From: Chryseobacterium paludis | GTDB lineage: Bacteria > Bacteroidota > Bacteroidia > Flavobacteriales > Weeksellaceae | Direction of reading: 5' to 3' | NCBI RefSeq assembly: GCF_025403485.1 | Contig: NZ_CP099966.1 | Location: 1,054,001-1,118,000, forward strand | Length of the DNA stretch: 64,000 bases | Shown here: positions 1 through 7,781 of the stretch, piece by piece | Layout: each line of letters starts with the position of its first letter | Numbering within the stretch: the first letter of the stretch is position 1 | The notes under the pieces: generated by a model | The model's database searches: none | What the model saw: only the letters and a program-made list of their open reading frames with translations | Told to the model about the DNA's origin: nothing | Made by a program: the position numbers and the translations under genes

Positions 1-1
1 A

Positions 2-313
2 TGGGGTAGATACTGGAGCTGGGATCCAAAAGAAACGTGGGCTTTCATCTCTATCATGGTGTATGCTTTTGTACTGCACATGAGATTGGTTCCTGGATTG
101 AGAAGTAAATGGGCTTTCCATGTAGCTACGATGTTTGCTTTCTGCTCGATGGTAATGACCTATTTTGGAGTTAATTACTATTTAACAGGTCTTCACTCTT
201 ACGCAGCAGGAGATCCGGTTCCGGTTCCGGCTTGGGTATATATCGGATTATCTGTTATGCTCTTATTATCCGCTGCTTCTTACTTTAAATTTAAAGCATT
301 AAATAAAAAATAA
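2..313 (+). CDS. ccsA: Cytochrome c biogenesis protein CcsA (C-terminal end, 5' truncated)
   Basis: The reading frame is open from the window edge and ends at a TAA, giving about 103 residues. It contains the tryptophan-rich WWD signature of haem-handling proteins (WGRYWSWDPKETWAF, first 15 residues) and the family ending GVNYYLTGLHSYAAG, followed by a last transmembrane helix and a lysine-rich tail. CcsA/ResC proteins bring haem across the membrane for attachment to c-type cytochromes in system II maturation. In Bacteroidetes it is often fused to CcsB/ResB, but the N-terminal part lies outside the window, so fusion cannot be judged. The gene is followed by a strong terminator. Confidence 0.88.
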   Translation, partial: WGRYWSWDPKETWAFISIMVYAFVLHMRLVPGLRSKWAFHVATMFAFCSMVMTYFGVNYYLTGLHSYAAGDPVPVPAWVYIGLSVMLLLSAASYFKFKALNKK

Positions 314-332
314 GGTTTGCAATTAAAATAAC

Positions 333-368
333 AAAATCCCGGAAATATATTTTCCGGGATTTTTTGTT
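333..368 (+). terminator. Rho-independent terminator of ccsA
   Basis: An AAATCCCGGAAA / TTTCCGGGATTT hairpin with a four-base TATA loop is followed by a run of T, 20 bases after the ccsA stop. Confidence 0.85.
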
Positions 369-447
369 GTGATCTGCAAAGGAATTTTTCTAATGGTTTA
401 AAAACTTGAAACTTATCTGTTATATTTTAAAACTAATTTATATCTTT

Positions 448-468
448 ATGATATCAAAATAATATCAT
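448..468. promoter_or_regulatory. Inverted repeat upstream of SPFH gene, candidate operator
   Basis: A perfect ATGATAT-N7-ATATCAT repeat starts where a weak -7-like box (TATCTTTA, 441-448) ends, 19 bp before the SPFH start. The second gene of the pair encodes a ribbon-helix-helix protein, so autoregulation at this site is plausible. That is inference from position and symmetry. Confidence 0.4.
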
Positions 469-486
469 TTTAAAATTTATATTTAT

Positions 487-1353
487 ATGGAAAAAATCCT
501 AAAACCTATGTCCGGCTATATAACACTGGTAATTTGCCTTGTTTTATTTATAGCTGCTGTTTACTTATTTATAAGTGGAGTAGATCAAAGTATTACTTAT
601 GTTGTTTTAGCAATGGTATGTTTTCTAACTTCTTGTTTCTTTTTGAAAGGCTTAATGATCATTCAGCCTAATCATTCAAGAGTATTGAACTTCTTTGGAA
701 AATATGTTGGAACAGTAAAAGATAACGGACTGTTCTTTATTAACCCATTGTATTCCTCACAAAAAATATCACTCCGTTCTGAAAATTTACAGGGACAGAC
801 TTTAAAAGTGAATGATAAGATGGGAAATCCAATTGAAATTGCTGTCGTTATTGTATGGAAAGTGGGCGATACTTATAGAGCAGCTTTTGATGTTGAGCGT
901 TATTCTGATTTTGTAAAAATGCAAAGTGAAGCTGCTGTGCGTCATTTGGCTATGAGTTTTCCTTATGATAATTTAGAGGATGATCATGCTCCGATTACCT
1001 TGAGAGAGGGTGGTGACAAGATCAATTCTATCCTGGAACAGGAACTTACAGATCGTCTCTCAAAGGCAGGAATTGTGATTCAGGAAGCTAGGATATCACA
1101 TCTGGCATATGCATCAGAAATCGCGGGAGCAATGCTTCAGAGACAGCAGGCCACTGCTATTGTTGCGGCAAGGACAAAAATTGTAGAAGGGGCCGTTGGA
1201 ATGGTTGATCTGGCATTAAAAAAACTTTCTGCAGAGAATATCGTAGAATTAGATGATGAAAGAAAGGCTGCCATGGTTAGTAATCTTATGGTGGTTCTTT
1301 GTGGTGAAAAAGCGGCACAGCCTATTTTAAATGCAGGAACTTTATATAATTAA
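487..1353 (+). CDS. SPFH/Band 7 domain membrane protein
   Basis: This is a 288-residue protein with two N-terminal hydrophobic segments (about residues 11-31 and 36-57). An SPFH/Band 7 domain follows, recognisable from IIQPNHSRVLNFFGKYVGT, the NPLYSSQKISLR segment and the alanine-rich ERQQ-type helix near LQRQQATAIVAAR. SPFH proteins are stomatin/flotillin-like scaffolds that oligomerise at the inner membrane; the client of this one is unknown. The ATG at 487 is the first start, 19 bp behind an inverted repeat. A ribbon-helix-helix gene follows 73 bp downstream on the same strand, with no clear terminator between them. Confidence 0.85.
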   Translation: MEKILKPMSGYITLVICLVLFIAAVYLFISGVDQSITYVVLAMVCFLTSCFFLKGLMIIQPNHSRVLNFFGKYVGTVKDNGLFFINPLYSSQKISLRSENLQGQTLKVNDKMGNPIEIAVVIVWKVGDTYRAAFDVERYSDFVKMQSEAAVRHLAMSFPYDNLEDDHAPITLREGGDKINSILEQELTDRLSKAGIVIQEARISHLAYASEIAGAMLQRQQATAIVAARTKIVEGAVGMVDLALKKLSAENIVELDDERKAAMVSNLMVVLCGEKAAQPILNAGTLYN

Positions 1354-1426
1354 AATTCCTGCCAACTTAAAAGCAAGAAGACTTGAAATTTAAAAAAGTC
1401 TTTGTTTGAAATTTTAAAAATAAAAA

Positions 1427-1621
1427 ATGAAACCTCAAAAATCTCAAAATTCTTCCGAAAGCACTCAAAAAGGCAAAAAATCCTTTGTGATAAGGATCGA
1501 AGAATCTACTTACAAACTTCTGGAAAAATGGGCAAATGATGAATTCAGAAGTGTAAATGGACAAATTGAGTATTTGCTTCATCAAAATCTTGTTGAGTCC
1601 GGAAGAAAGAAAAAGGAATAG
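1427..1621 (+). CDS. Arc-like ribbon-helix-helix DNA-binding protein
   Basis: This 64-residue basic protein has a disordered K/S-rich start. Next comes a beta-strand (KSFVIRIEE, residues 19-27) and two predicted helices (TYKLLEKWANDEF and VNGQIEYLLHQNL), the fold of Arc/MetJ-type repressors. It probably binds DNA as a dimer. It sits behind the SPFH gene, so it is a candidate regulator of that pair rather than a toxin-antitoxin antitoxin, since no toxin gene is adjacent. Assignment rests on fold pattern, not on a diagnostic motif. Confidence 0.7.
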   Translation: MKPQKSQNSSESTQKGKKSFVIRIEESTYKLLEKWANDEFRSVNGQIEYLLHQNLVESGRKKKE

Positions 1622-1726
1622 TTAAAAGTGAAAACTCAAATCGTAAAGTTGCAGAAGTGATATAGAAAATTATTGATTTTTATCCGCTTTGTGATTAATA
1701 AAAGAAAACTTAACTAAAGCATAGTA

Positions 1727-1760
1727 AAAAAGCAGGGAAATTTTCTCTGCTTTTTTATTT
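1727..1760 (+). terminator. Terminator after the SPFH/RHH pair
   Basis: An AAAAAGCAGGGAAA / TTTCTCTGCTTTTTT hairpin is followed by T-rich sequence. It lies between convergent genes and could serve both strands. Confidence 0.75.
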
Positions 1761-1774
1761 TATGAATAACCTTA

Positions 1775-1969
1775 TTAATCAAATAAAGTAGTAAAATACG
1801 TGCTAATAATAGTCCAGAAATTCTTTCCCAGGAAATAGATCAGTGTAGAAGTTATAATCCCTTTTACAGTAAAAAATATAATCCCTCCGATCCCAAAACG
1901 CTTAACCCATTGTTTCCATTTTGAAGTATCCTCTTTTTCGGGTTCGTTTATTGGTTTCTTATTTTCCAT
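1775..1969 (-). CDS. Small single-pass membrane protein, function unknown
   Basis: This is a 64-residue protein with a hydrophilic, acidic start (ENKKPINEPEKEDTSKW), a basic patch (KQWVKRFG) and one hydrophobic helix (about residues 27-47). The ATG at 1969 was chosen over upstream in-frame starts because a canonical promoter (TTTG-N19-TATCTTTG) ends 26 bp upstream, which would put the longer starts before the transcript. It is divergent from the lysine-catabolism genes. No function can be assigned. Confidence 0.7.
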   Translation of the reverse strand: MENKKPINEPEKEDTSKWKQWVKRFGIGGIIFFTVKGIITSTLIYFLGKNFWTIISTYFTTLFD

Positions 1970-1994
1970 TTCTGAAATTAAAATATTGGTATTA

Positions 1995-2025
1995 CAAAGA
2001 TAAGCATGTTTATAATTAGTCCAAA
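1995..2025 (-). promoter_or_regulatory. Bacteroidetes-type promoter for the small membrane protein
   Basis: On the minus strand, TTTG (2025-2022), 19 bp, then TATCTTTG (2002-1995) match the -33/-7 consensus of the phylum's primary sigma factor. Confidence 0.7.
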
Positions 2026-2102
2026 TAAAAACGCAACGAAAATTAAAATTTTGGGTTTCGCATAATATTTTTATCTTTAGAGAAAACGAAAAGGAATATT
2101 TT

Positions 2103-3653
2103 ATGTCTAAAAAAGTCAAGGATTTCGGTATCGAGAAATCGCTTAAAAATCTAGGTATTAAAGATGATAACAAAGGAACTTCCGTAGGTGGAAAGTACTT
2201 TGCATCAGGAAAAATAATAGAAAGTTATTCTCCTGTTGATGGAAAATTAATTGCTAAAGTAAAAACTTCAAATGAAGCTGATTATGAAAAGGTAATTCAA
2301 TCTGCTCAAAAAGCATTTCAGGAATTTAGAATGATCCCATCACCAAAAAGGGGAGAAATTGTAAGACAGTTAGGTCTAAAATTAAGAGAATATAAAGATG
2401 ATTTAGGGAAACTTGTTTCTTATGAAATGGGAAAATCTCTACAGGAGGGTCTTGGTGAAGTTCAGGAGATGATTGATATTTGTGATTTTGCTGTTGGTTT
2501 ATCAAGACAGCTTCACGGGTTTACCATGCATTCTGAAAGACCAGGTCACAGAATGTATGAACAATATCATCCACTGGGAATTGTAGGAATTATTACAGCA
2601 TTTAACTTCCCGGTAGCTGTTTGGGCTTGGAATACAGCATTATCTTGGATATGTGGAAACGTAACCATTTGGAAGCCTTCTGAAAAAACACCTTTCTGTG
2701 CAATTGCATGTCAAAATATTTTAGCTGAAGTTCTTAAAGAAAATAACCTTTCTGAAGGAATTTCAAGTGTGATGGTTTCTGATCACGAGATCGGACAAAA
2801 ACTAGTTGATGACAAGCGTGTTTCATTAATCTCTTTCACAGGTTCTACAAGAGTAGGAAGAATGGTTTCTTCTAAAGTTGCTGAAAGATTTGGTAAATCT
2901 ATCCTTGAGCTGGGAGGAAATAATGCCATTATTATCTCTAAAGATGCTGATATCGATATGTCGATCATTGGTGCTGTTTTCGGAGCTGTAGGAACTGCGG
3001 GTCAGAGATGTACATCTACGAGAAGACTGATTATTCATGAAGATGTTTATGATGAAGTAAAAAATAGATTGGTAAAAGCATACGGACAGTTAAAAATCGG
3101 AAATCCATTAGATGAGACTAATCATGTTGGACCACTAATTGATAAAGGTGCTGTTACTCAATATGAAGATTCAATCAAAAAATGTAAAAAAGAAGGTGGG
3201 AAGTTCATTGTTGAAGGAGGTGTTCTAAGCGGTAAAGACTATGAGTCTGGATGTTATGTAAAACCATGTATCGCTGAAGTAAAAAACTCTTACGAAATTG
3301 TACAACATGAAACTTTTGCTCCCATTTTATATTTAATAAAATACAAAACTCTTGAAGAAGCAATTGCTATTCAAAATGATGTTCCTCAGGGATTATCTTC
3401 TGCAATTATGACTCAAAATTTAAGAGAAGCAGAATTATTCCTTTCTCAAGCGGGTTCAGACTGTGGAATTGCGAATGTAAATATTGGAACTTCTGGTGCT
3501 GAGATTGGAGGTGCTTTCGGTGGTGAAAAAGAAACAGGAGGCGGTAGAGAATCGGGTTCAGATGCTTGGAAATATTACATGAGAAGACAAACGAATACGA
3601 TCAACTATACGACAAGTCTTCCTTTAGCACAAGGAATTAAGTTTGATATTTAA
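2103..3653 (+). CDS. amaB: Aldehyde dehydrogenase, ALDH7/antiquitin type (L-piperideine-6-carboxylate dehydrogenase)
   Basis: This 516-residue NAD(P)-dependent aldehyde dehydrogenase most resembles the antiquitin family. It has ITAFNFPVAVWAWNTA near the cofactor site, FTGSTRVGR, the catalytic glutamate E269 in ELGGNNA, and the nucleophile C303 in GTAGQRCTSTRR. Family members oxidise 2-aminoadipate 6-semialdehyde (in equilibrium with piperideine-6-carboxylate) to 2-aminoadipate. The next gene is a lysine 6-aminotransferase, which makes exactly this substrate, so the pair forms a two-step lysine degradation route. The same lat/pcd partnership was described in Flavobacterium lutescens. An 88-bp gap with an inverted repeat separates the two genes. 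Confidence 0.88.
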   Translation: MSKKVKDFGIEKSLKNLGIKDDNKGTSVGGKYFASGKIIESYSPVDGKLIAKVKTSNEADYEKVIQSAQKAFQEFRMIPSPKRGEIVRQLGLKLREYKDDLGKLVSYEMGKSLQEGLGEVQEMIDICDFAVGLSRQLHGFTMHSERPGHRMYEQYHPLGIVGIITAFNFPVAVWAWNTALSWICGNVTIWKPSEKTPFCAIACQNILAEVLKENNLSEGISSVMVSDHEIGQKLVDDKRVSLISFTGSTRVGRMVSSKVAERFGKSILELGGNNAIIISKDADIDMSIIGAVFGAVGTAGQRCTSTRRLIIHEDVYDEVKNRLVKAYGQLKIGNPLDETNHVGPLIDKGAVTQYEDSIKKCKKEGGKFIVEGGVLSGKDYESGCYVKPCIAEVKNSYEIVQHETFAPILYLIKYKTLEEAIAIQNDVPQGLSSAIMTQNLREAELFLSQAGSDCGIANVNIGTSGAEIGGAFGGEKETGGGRESGSDAWKYYMRRQTNTINYTTSLPLAQGIKFDI

Positions 3654-3674
3654 TTAAAACATTTAAAATCATTT

Positions 3675-3721
3675 AAAGATTGAAAAATGTATATATTTTA
3701 ATTAAATTTTTTTCAATCTTT
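3675..3721. repeat. Intra-operon inverted repeat between the two lysine genes
   Basis: AAAGATTGAAAAA (3675-3687) is mirrored by TTTTTCAATCTTT (3709-3721) around an AT-rich loop. It could act as an mRNA processing or partial termination site; there is no strong T-tract after it. Confidence 0.5.
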
Positions 3722-3741
3722 AATCTTTCAATCACAACAAT

Positions 3742-5067
3742 ATGGAACAGACAATTGATATAAAAGCAAATAAAGTTAAAGAGACTGTAGGAAAACACGT
3801 ACTGGCAGACGGTTTTGATTTCGTAATGGATATCGAAAAATCTCATGGTTCATGGCTGTATGACAGACTTACAGATAAAAAATTTCTAGATATGTTTTCG
3901 ATGTTCGGTTCAGCATCTATCGGATACAATCACCCTTACCTTGTAGGGAAATCAGAATGGCTAGGAAAAATGGCGGTTAATAAACCAACGCTGGCAGACG
4001 TATATTCAGAGGAATATGCTCATTTTTTAGAGGTTTTTGAAAGAGTAGTTATCCCCGAAGAATTACAATTAGCTTTCTTTATTGAAGGTGGTTCTTTAGG
4101 CGTTGAAAATGCAATGAAAGCATGTTTTGACTGGAAAACACGTAAGAATTTTGAAAAAGGACTTCAAACTGAAGCTGGAATTTGTATTCACTTCAGACAG
4201 GCATTCCATGGAAGAAGTGGTTATACATTAAGTTTAACAAATACTTCTGATCCTAGGAAATATCAATATTTCCCAATGTTTGAATGGCCAAGAATCCTTA
4301 ATCCAAAATTGAGCTTTCCAATCACTGAAGAGAATTTAGAGGAAACGATCAAAAATGAAAGATTAGCGCTATTGCATATCGAAGAAGCTATTATTTCCAA
4401 TCCTGACAAAGTAGCTTGTATCATTATTGAACCTATTCAGGCTGAAGGTGGAGATAACCATTTTAGAGATGAGTTTTTTGTTGAATTAAGAAAACTGTGT
4501 GATCAGAATGAAATTCTTTTAATCTTTGACGAAGTACAAACCGGTATTGGAATTACGGGAGAAATGTGGGCTTTCCAACATTTTACTGCAAAACCAGATA
4601 TTATTTCTTTTGGTAAAAAAGCACAGGTATGTGGAGTTTTAGCGAATAAAGAGAAATTTGACCAGATTCCTAATAATGTGTTCAGAGAAAGTTCAAGAAT
4701 TAATTCCACTTTTGGAGGGAATTTTATCGATATGCTTCGTTTCCAATTGGTAATGGAAGTTATTGAAAAAGAAAATCTTGTGGAGAATGCTAAGCTGGTA
4801 GGTGAGTACTTATTAGAAGGCTTACAGAATTTAGCTCAGAAGTATCCTGAAAAAATTTCCAATGCAAGAGGAAGAGGATTAATGTGTGCTATAGACCTTC
4901 CTTCGGGAGAGCAGAGAAACCATTTAATTAATGAACTTTTCAATGATGGTTTAATTATTTTATCGTGTGGAGATCAATCGATTCGTTTTAGACCACATCT
5001 GAATGTTTCCAGAGAAGAAATTCAGCTTGCTTTGGATAAAATAGAAAATAATATTAACAAAATTTAA
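3742..5067 (+). CDS. lat: L-lysine 6-transaminase (lysine epsilon-aminotransferase)
   Basis: This 441-residue class III PLP-dependent aminotransferase transfers the epsilon-amino group of lysine to 2-oxoglutarate, giving 2-aminoadipate semialdehyde. Diagnostic segments are SMFGSASIGYNHP, FFIEGGSLGVENAMKACFDWK, the PLP-contact aspartate in LIFDEVQTGIG, and the Schiff-base lysine in SFGKKAQVCG (K292/K293). The last motif is specific to the LAT family rather than to ornithine or acetylornithine aminotransferases. A late segment, INSTFGGNF, also fits. The downstream small DUF2007 gene is probably co-transcribed. Induction by lysine is plausible, but no operator is visible. Confidence 0.9.
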   Translation: MEQTIDIKANKVKETVGKHVLADGFDFVMDIEKSHGSWLYDRLTDKKFLDMFSMFGSASIGYNHPYLVGKSEWLGKMAVNKPTLADVYSEEYAHFLEVFERVVIPEELQLAFFIEGGSLGVENAMKACFDWKTRKNFEKGLQTEAGICIHFRQAFHGRSGYTLSLTNTSDPRKYQYFPMFEWPRILNPKLSFPITEENLEETIKNERLALLHIEEAIISNPDKVACIIIEPIQAEGGDNHFRDEFFVELRKLCDQNEILLIFDEVQTGIGITGEMWAFQHFTAKPDIISFGKKAQVCGVLANKEKFDQIPNNVFRESSRINSTFGGNFIDMLRFQLVMEVIEKENLVENAKLVGEYLLEGLQNLAQKYPEKISNARGRGLMCAIDLPSGEQRNHLINELFNDGLIILSCGDQSIRFRPHLNVSREEIQLALDKIENNINKI

Positions 5068-5128
5068 AACCACAGATTTGTAATTTTGGAAAAATCTTAC
5101 TATATTTAGATTTCAAAAAGGATAAAAT

Positions 5129-5359
5129 ATGGAAAGAAGTACGCGAGTATCAGTTTTTGAAAGTGATAATCCTTCAGAAATTCAATTGATCAAATCTAAA
5201 TTAGATGACGCCCAAATCACAAACACTGTTGAAAATAATTATTTAACTTTTACGACAACGCCAACAGCGACATCACTAAAAGTTATGGTGGATTTAGAGG
5301 ATGAGAAAAAAGCATTCGAAATTATTGACACTTATATACAACAAAGTGCAAACCAATAA
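5129..5359 (+). CDS. DUF2007 putative signal-transducing protein
   Basis: A 76-residue protein with the GlnB-like half-fold pattern of DUF2007 proteins: VFESDNPSEIQLIKSKLDDAQI, then a beta segment and LKVMVDLEDEKKAFEII near the end. Such proteins are small cytoplasmic domains of unknown role, often encoded beside metabolic genes. It begins 61 bp after lat on the same strand and ends before a strong terminator, so it is likely the last gene of the lysine unit. Confidence 0.75.
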   Translation: MERSTRVSVFESDNPSEIQLIKSKLDDAQITNTVENNYLTFTTTPTATSLKVMVDLEDEKKAFEIIDTYIQQSANQ

Positions 5360-5392
5360 AAGAATTTCATAATTTTAAATTTTACTACTTCG

Positions 5393-5428
5393 AACCGAAA
5401 ATTAATTTAATTAGTTTTCGGTTTTTTT
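5393..5428 (+). terminator. Terminator of the lysine-catabolism unit
   Basis: AACCGAAAA (5393-5401) pairs with TTTTCGGTT (5415-5423), followed by a T run. Confidence 0.85.
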
Positions 5429-5512
5429 ATTTAAATTTAATGCTAAGGAAATATAAATGATTTAAAATAATCCTATTTTTGTCTTTTAAATTTTTTCAAC
5501 AATTAAAAATAT

Positions 5513-6025
5513 ATGACGCAGCAAGTTAAATTCAGGAAGGCAGAAATTAAAGACAGAAATATCATTTGGGAAATTATCCAGCAAGCTATACAAAGGAGGA
5601 AGGCGGATGGGAGTACCCAATGGCAGAATGGATATCCTAATGCTGATACTGTAGAAAGTGATATTGCCAAAGGTTTTGGATTTGTACTTACAGTAGATGA
5701 AGCTGTTGCAGTATATGTTGCTTTAATATTCAATGATGAACCTGCTTACAGCACGATTGAAGGAGCCTGGCTAAGCAATGGTGAATTTGTGGTTGTACAC
5801 AGAGTAGCCGTTTCCGAAGAATTTGCAGGACAAGGTTTAGTTAAGAAACTTTTTGAACACATAGAAGATTACACAAAATCCCAAGGGGTTCAAAGTGTAA
5901 AAGTAGATACCAATTACGATAATATTGCCATGCTGAAGATTCTTGAGAAACAGGGATACTCCTATTGTGGTGAAGTCGTTTTAGCAGGCGGCGTAAGAAA
6001 AGCATTTGAGAAGATTATAATTTGA
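5513..6025 (+). CDS. GNAT family N-acetyltransferase
   Basis: This 170-residue protein has the GNAT layout: an N-terminal FRKAEIKDRNIIWEIIQQAIQRRK helix pair, the central strand VVVHRVAVSEEFAGQGLVKKLFEHIEDY with an acetyl-CoA-binding QGLVKKL turn, and the C-terminal VDTNYDNIAMLKILEKQGYSYCGE. The substrate is unknown. A TATTTTTG -7-like box lies at 5474-5481, about 30 bp before the ATG, so the gene is likely monocistronic. Confidence 0.85.
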   Translation: MTQQVKFRKAEIKDRNIIWEIIQQAIQRRKADGSTQWQNGYPNADTVESDIAKGFGFVLTVDEAVAVYVALIFNDEPAYSTIEGAWLSNGEFVVVHRVAVSEEFAGQGLVKKLFEHIEDYTKSQGVQSVKVDTNYDNIAMLKILEKQGYSYCGEVVLAGGVRKAFEKIII

Positions 6026-6089
6026 GTAAAAAGTTAAATCAACTTCCATTGAATTTTTAAAACGCTATGTATTTATAAACTCTATTGAG

Positions 6090-6125
6090 TTTGTTCGTTT
6101 AGTTCTGAACTAATTTATACTTTTG
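6090..6125 (+). promoter_or_regulatory. Promoter with palindromic operator for the efflux operon
   Basis: The 15-bp perfect palindrome TTAGTTCTGAACTAA (6099-6113) lies between a TTTG (6090-6093) and a TACTTTTG -7 box (6118-6125). The 24-bp spacing is slightly long. Repressor bound here would block the promoter of the MarR-like gene that starts at 6140, which points to autoregulation. Confidence 0.65.
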
Positions 6126-6139
6126 TTCAAATTTAAATT

Positions 6140-6595
6140 ATGCATCAAAGTATAGAAGTTGATGAAAAAGTTTTTCAAGATGCTGTGAAATTTTATGGCA
6201 GCTCTTTGAATATACCACCATTAGCTTCAAAAATCTATTCCTACCTCATTTTCGATTTTGAGAAAGTAGGAATTACTTTTGACGAATTTGTAGAGGTACT
6301 CTCTGCCAGTAAAAGTTCCGTTTCCACCAGTATTTCATTGTTGCTAAACTCACAGCTTATTATAGATCTTAATAAGATGGATGAGAGGAAAAGGTATTTT
6401 TTTATTAATGATGAACATATGAAGATAAGATTTGAAAAAATAGTACAAAGATTACAAGACGAATTAAAATTATTAAATGATTTAAACAACTTAAGAAAAG
6501 TAAAAGATGAAGACTACAATGAAAAACTTACAATTTATAAGGCGCTATTAAACAAAAATATTTCAAATATTCAGGAATCTATTAATAAACTATAA
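6140..6595 (+). CDS. GbsR/MarR-type transcriptional regulator of the efflux operon
   Basis: A 151-residue winged-helix regulator. PPLASKIYSYLIFDFEKVGITFDEFVEVLSASKSSVSTSISLLLNSQLI (about residues 27-76) gives the helix-turn-helix, and the wing is DLNKMDERKRYFFIND. The C-terminal helices are long and probably dimerise. It lies directly upstream of the RND adaptor (one base between stop and start), so it is co-transcribed with the pump it probably controls. A 15-bp palindrome sits in its own promoter. The inducing ligand is unknown. Confidence 0.85.
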   Translation: MHQSIEVDEKVFQDAVKFYGSSLNIPPLASKIYSYLIFDFEKVGITFDEFVEVLSASKSSVSTSISLLLNSQLIIDLNKMDERKRYFFINDEHMKIRFEKIVQRLQDELKLLNDLNNLRKVKDEDYNEKLTIYKALLNKNISNIQESINKL

Positions 6596-6596
6596 A

Positions 6597-7781
6597 ATGA
6601 CAAATAAACTAATTATACTTTCTGTTGCAGCTATTTCTTTGACGGCCTGCAAAAAAGAAGCTCCGAAACAGGATGGTGCCAAGCCTTATCCTGTAATTTC
6701 GGTTGAACAAAAAAATATCATTGGATATCAAACGTTCCCTGCGAGTATACAAGGTAGAGTAAACAATGATGTAAGAGCTAAAATTCAGGGATATATTACA
6801 CAGCTTTTAGTTGATGAAGGACAATACGTAACGAAAGGACAGCCTTTATTCCGTTTGGAAACAAATATATTAACTGAAAATGCAGCTGCAGCAAAAGCAG
6901 GAATTGGCGCTGCCGAATCTACAATTGCAGCGGCACAGGCTTCAGTAAATGCAGCTCAGGTAGAAGTAAATAAGCTAAAACCTTTGGTTGCGAAGAATAT
7001 CATCAGTAACGTTCAATTACAAACAGCACAAGCTAATTTAGCACAAGCTCAGGCGCAATTACAGCAGGCTATTGCTTCAAAACGTCAGGCAAGTGCTAAT
7101 TATAAAGGAGTAGAAGCGAATATCGAATATTCTATTATCCGTGCCCCTATTTCAGGAGTTATCGGAAAGCTGCCTTTGAAAGTAGGTAGTTTGGTAGGTC
7201 CGACAGATCAGACTCCGCTAACAACGATTTCTGATACTTCTCAGGTTTTCGCTTACTTCTCAATGAATGAGAAGGAATATTTTGACTTTCTGGAGAAATC
7301 TGTAGGTGCAACTATGCCGGAAAAAATCAAAAATCTTCCCATGGTTGATTTACAGTTGGCTAATGGAAGTCTTTATCCTGAAAAAGGAAAGATCGAGGCC
7401 ATTACCGGGCAAATTGATCCAACTACAGGAACTATTCAGTTCAGAGTGGCATTTTCAAATGCTCAAAAATTACTAAGTAATGGAAATAGTGGAACAATTA
7501 GATTACCTAAAGCTTACGATAATGTTTTGGTAGTTCCTGAAAGTGCTACCTATGAACAACAGGGAATTGTTTACGTTTATAAAGTAGAAAAAGACACTGC
7601 TAAGAATGTAGTTGTCAGTGTAATTGACAGAATTGATAACATGGCGTTATTAAAATCAGGAATAAATAAAGGAGAAGTAGTAGTTGCAGCAGGTATCGGT
7701 GGATTGAAATCAGGAACTGCTGTAAAACCAAAACCTGTAAAAATGGATAGCCTGGTTCAATCTATAAAACCGAAATTCTAA
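6597..7781 (+). CDS. RND efflux periplasmic adaptor (HlyD/AcrA family) lipoprotein
   Basis: A 394-residue membrane fusion protein. It starts with a lipoprotein signal (lipobox LTAC, Cys18). The biotinyl-lipoyl halves follow (GYITQLLVDEGQYVTKGQPLFRLE and IRAPISGVIGKLPLKVGSLVG), flanking an alanine/glutamine-rich coiled-coil hairpin (about residues 95-170). It would connect the inner-membrane pump to the outer-membrane channel. Its stop overlaps the pump's start codon by one base. Confidence 0.93.
   Translation: MTNKLIILSVAAISLTACKKEAPKQDGAKPYPVISVEQKNIIGYQTFPASIQGRVNNDVRAKIQGYITQLLVDEGQYVTKGQPLFRLETNILTENAAAAKAGIGAAESTIAAAQASVNAAQVEVNKLKPLVAKNIISNVQLQTAQANLAQAQAQLQQAIASKRQASANYKGVEANIEYSIIRAPISGVIGKLPLKVGSLVGPTDQTPLTTISDTSQVFAYFSMNEKEYFDFLEKSVGATMPEKIKNLPMVDLQLANGSLYPEKGKIEAITGQIDPTTGTIQFRVAFSNAQKLLSNGNSGTIRLPKAYDNVLVVPESATYEQQGIVYVYKVEKDTAKNVVVSVIDRIDNMALLKSGINKGEVVVAAGIGGLKSGTAVKPKPVKMDSLVQSIKPKF

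Noticed and set aside
1427..1621. Antitoxin of a toxin-antitoxin pair
   Set aside because: Ribbon-helix-helix proteins are often antitoxins, but no toxin-sized gene is adjacent; the SPFH partner is not a known toxin.
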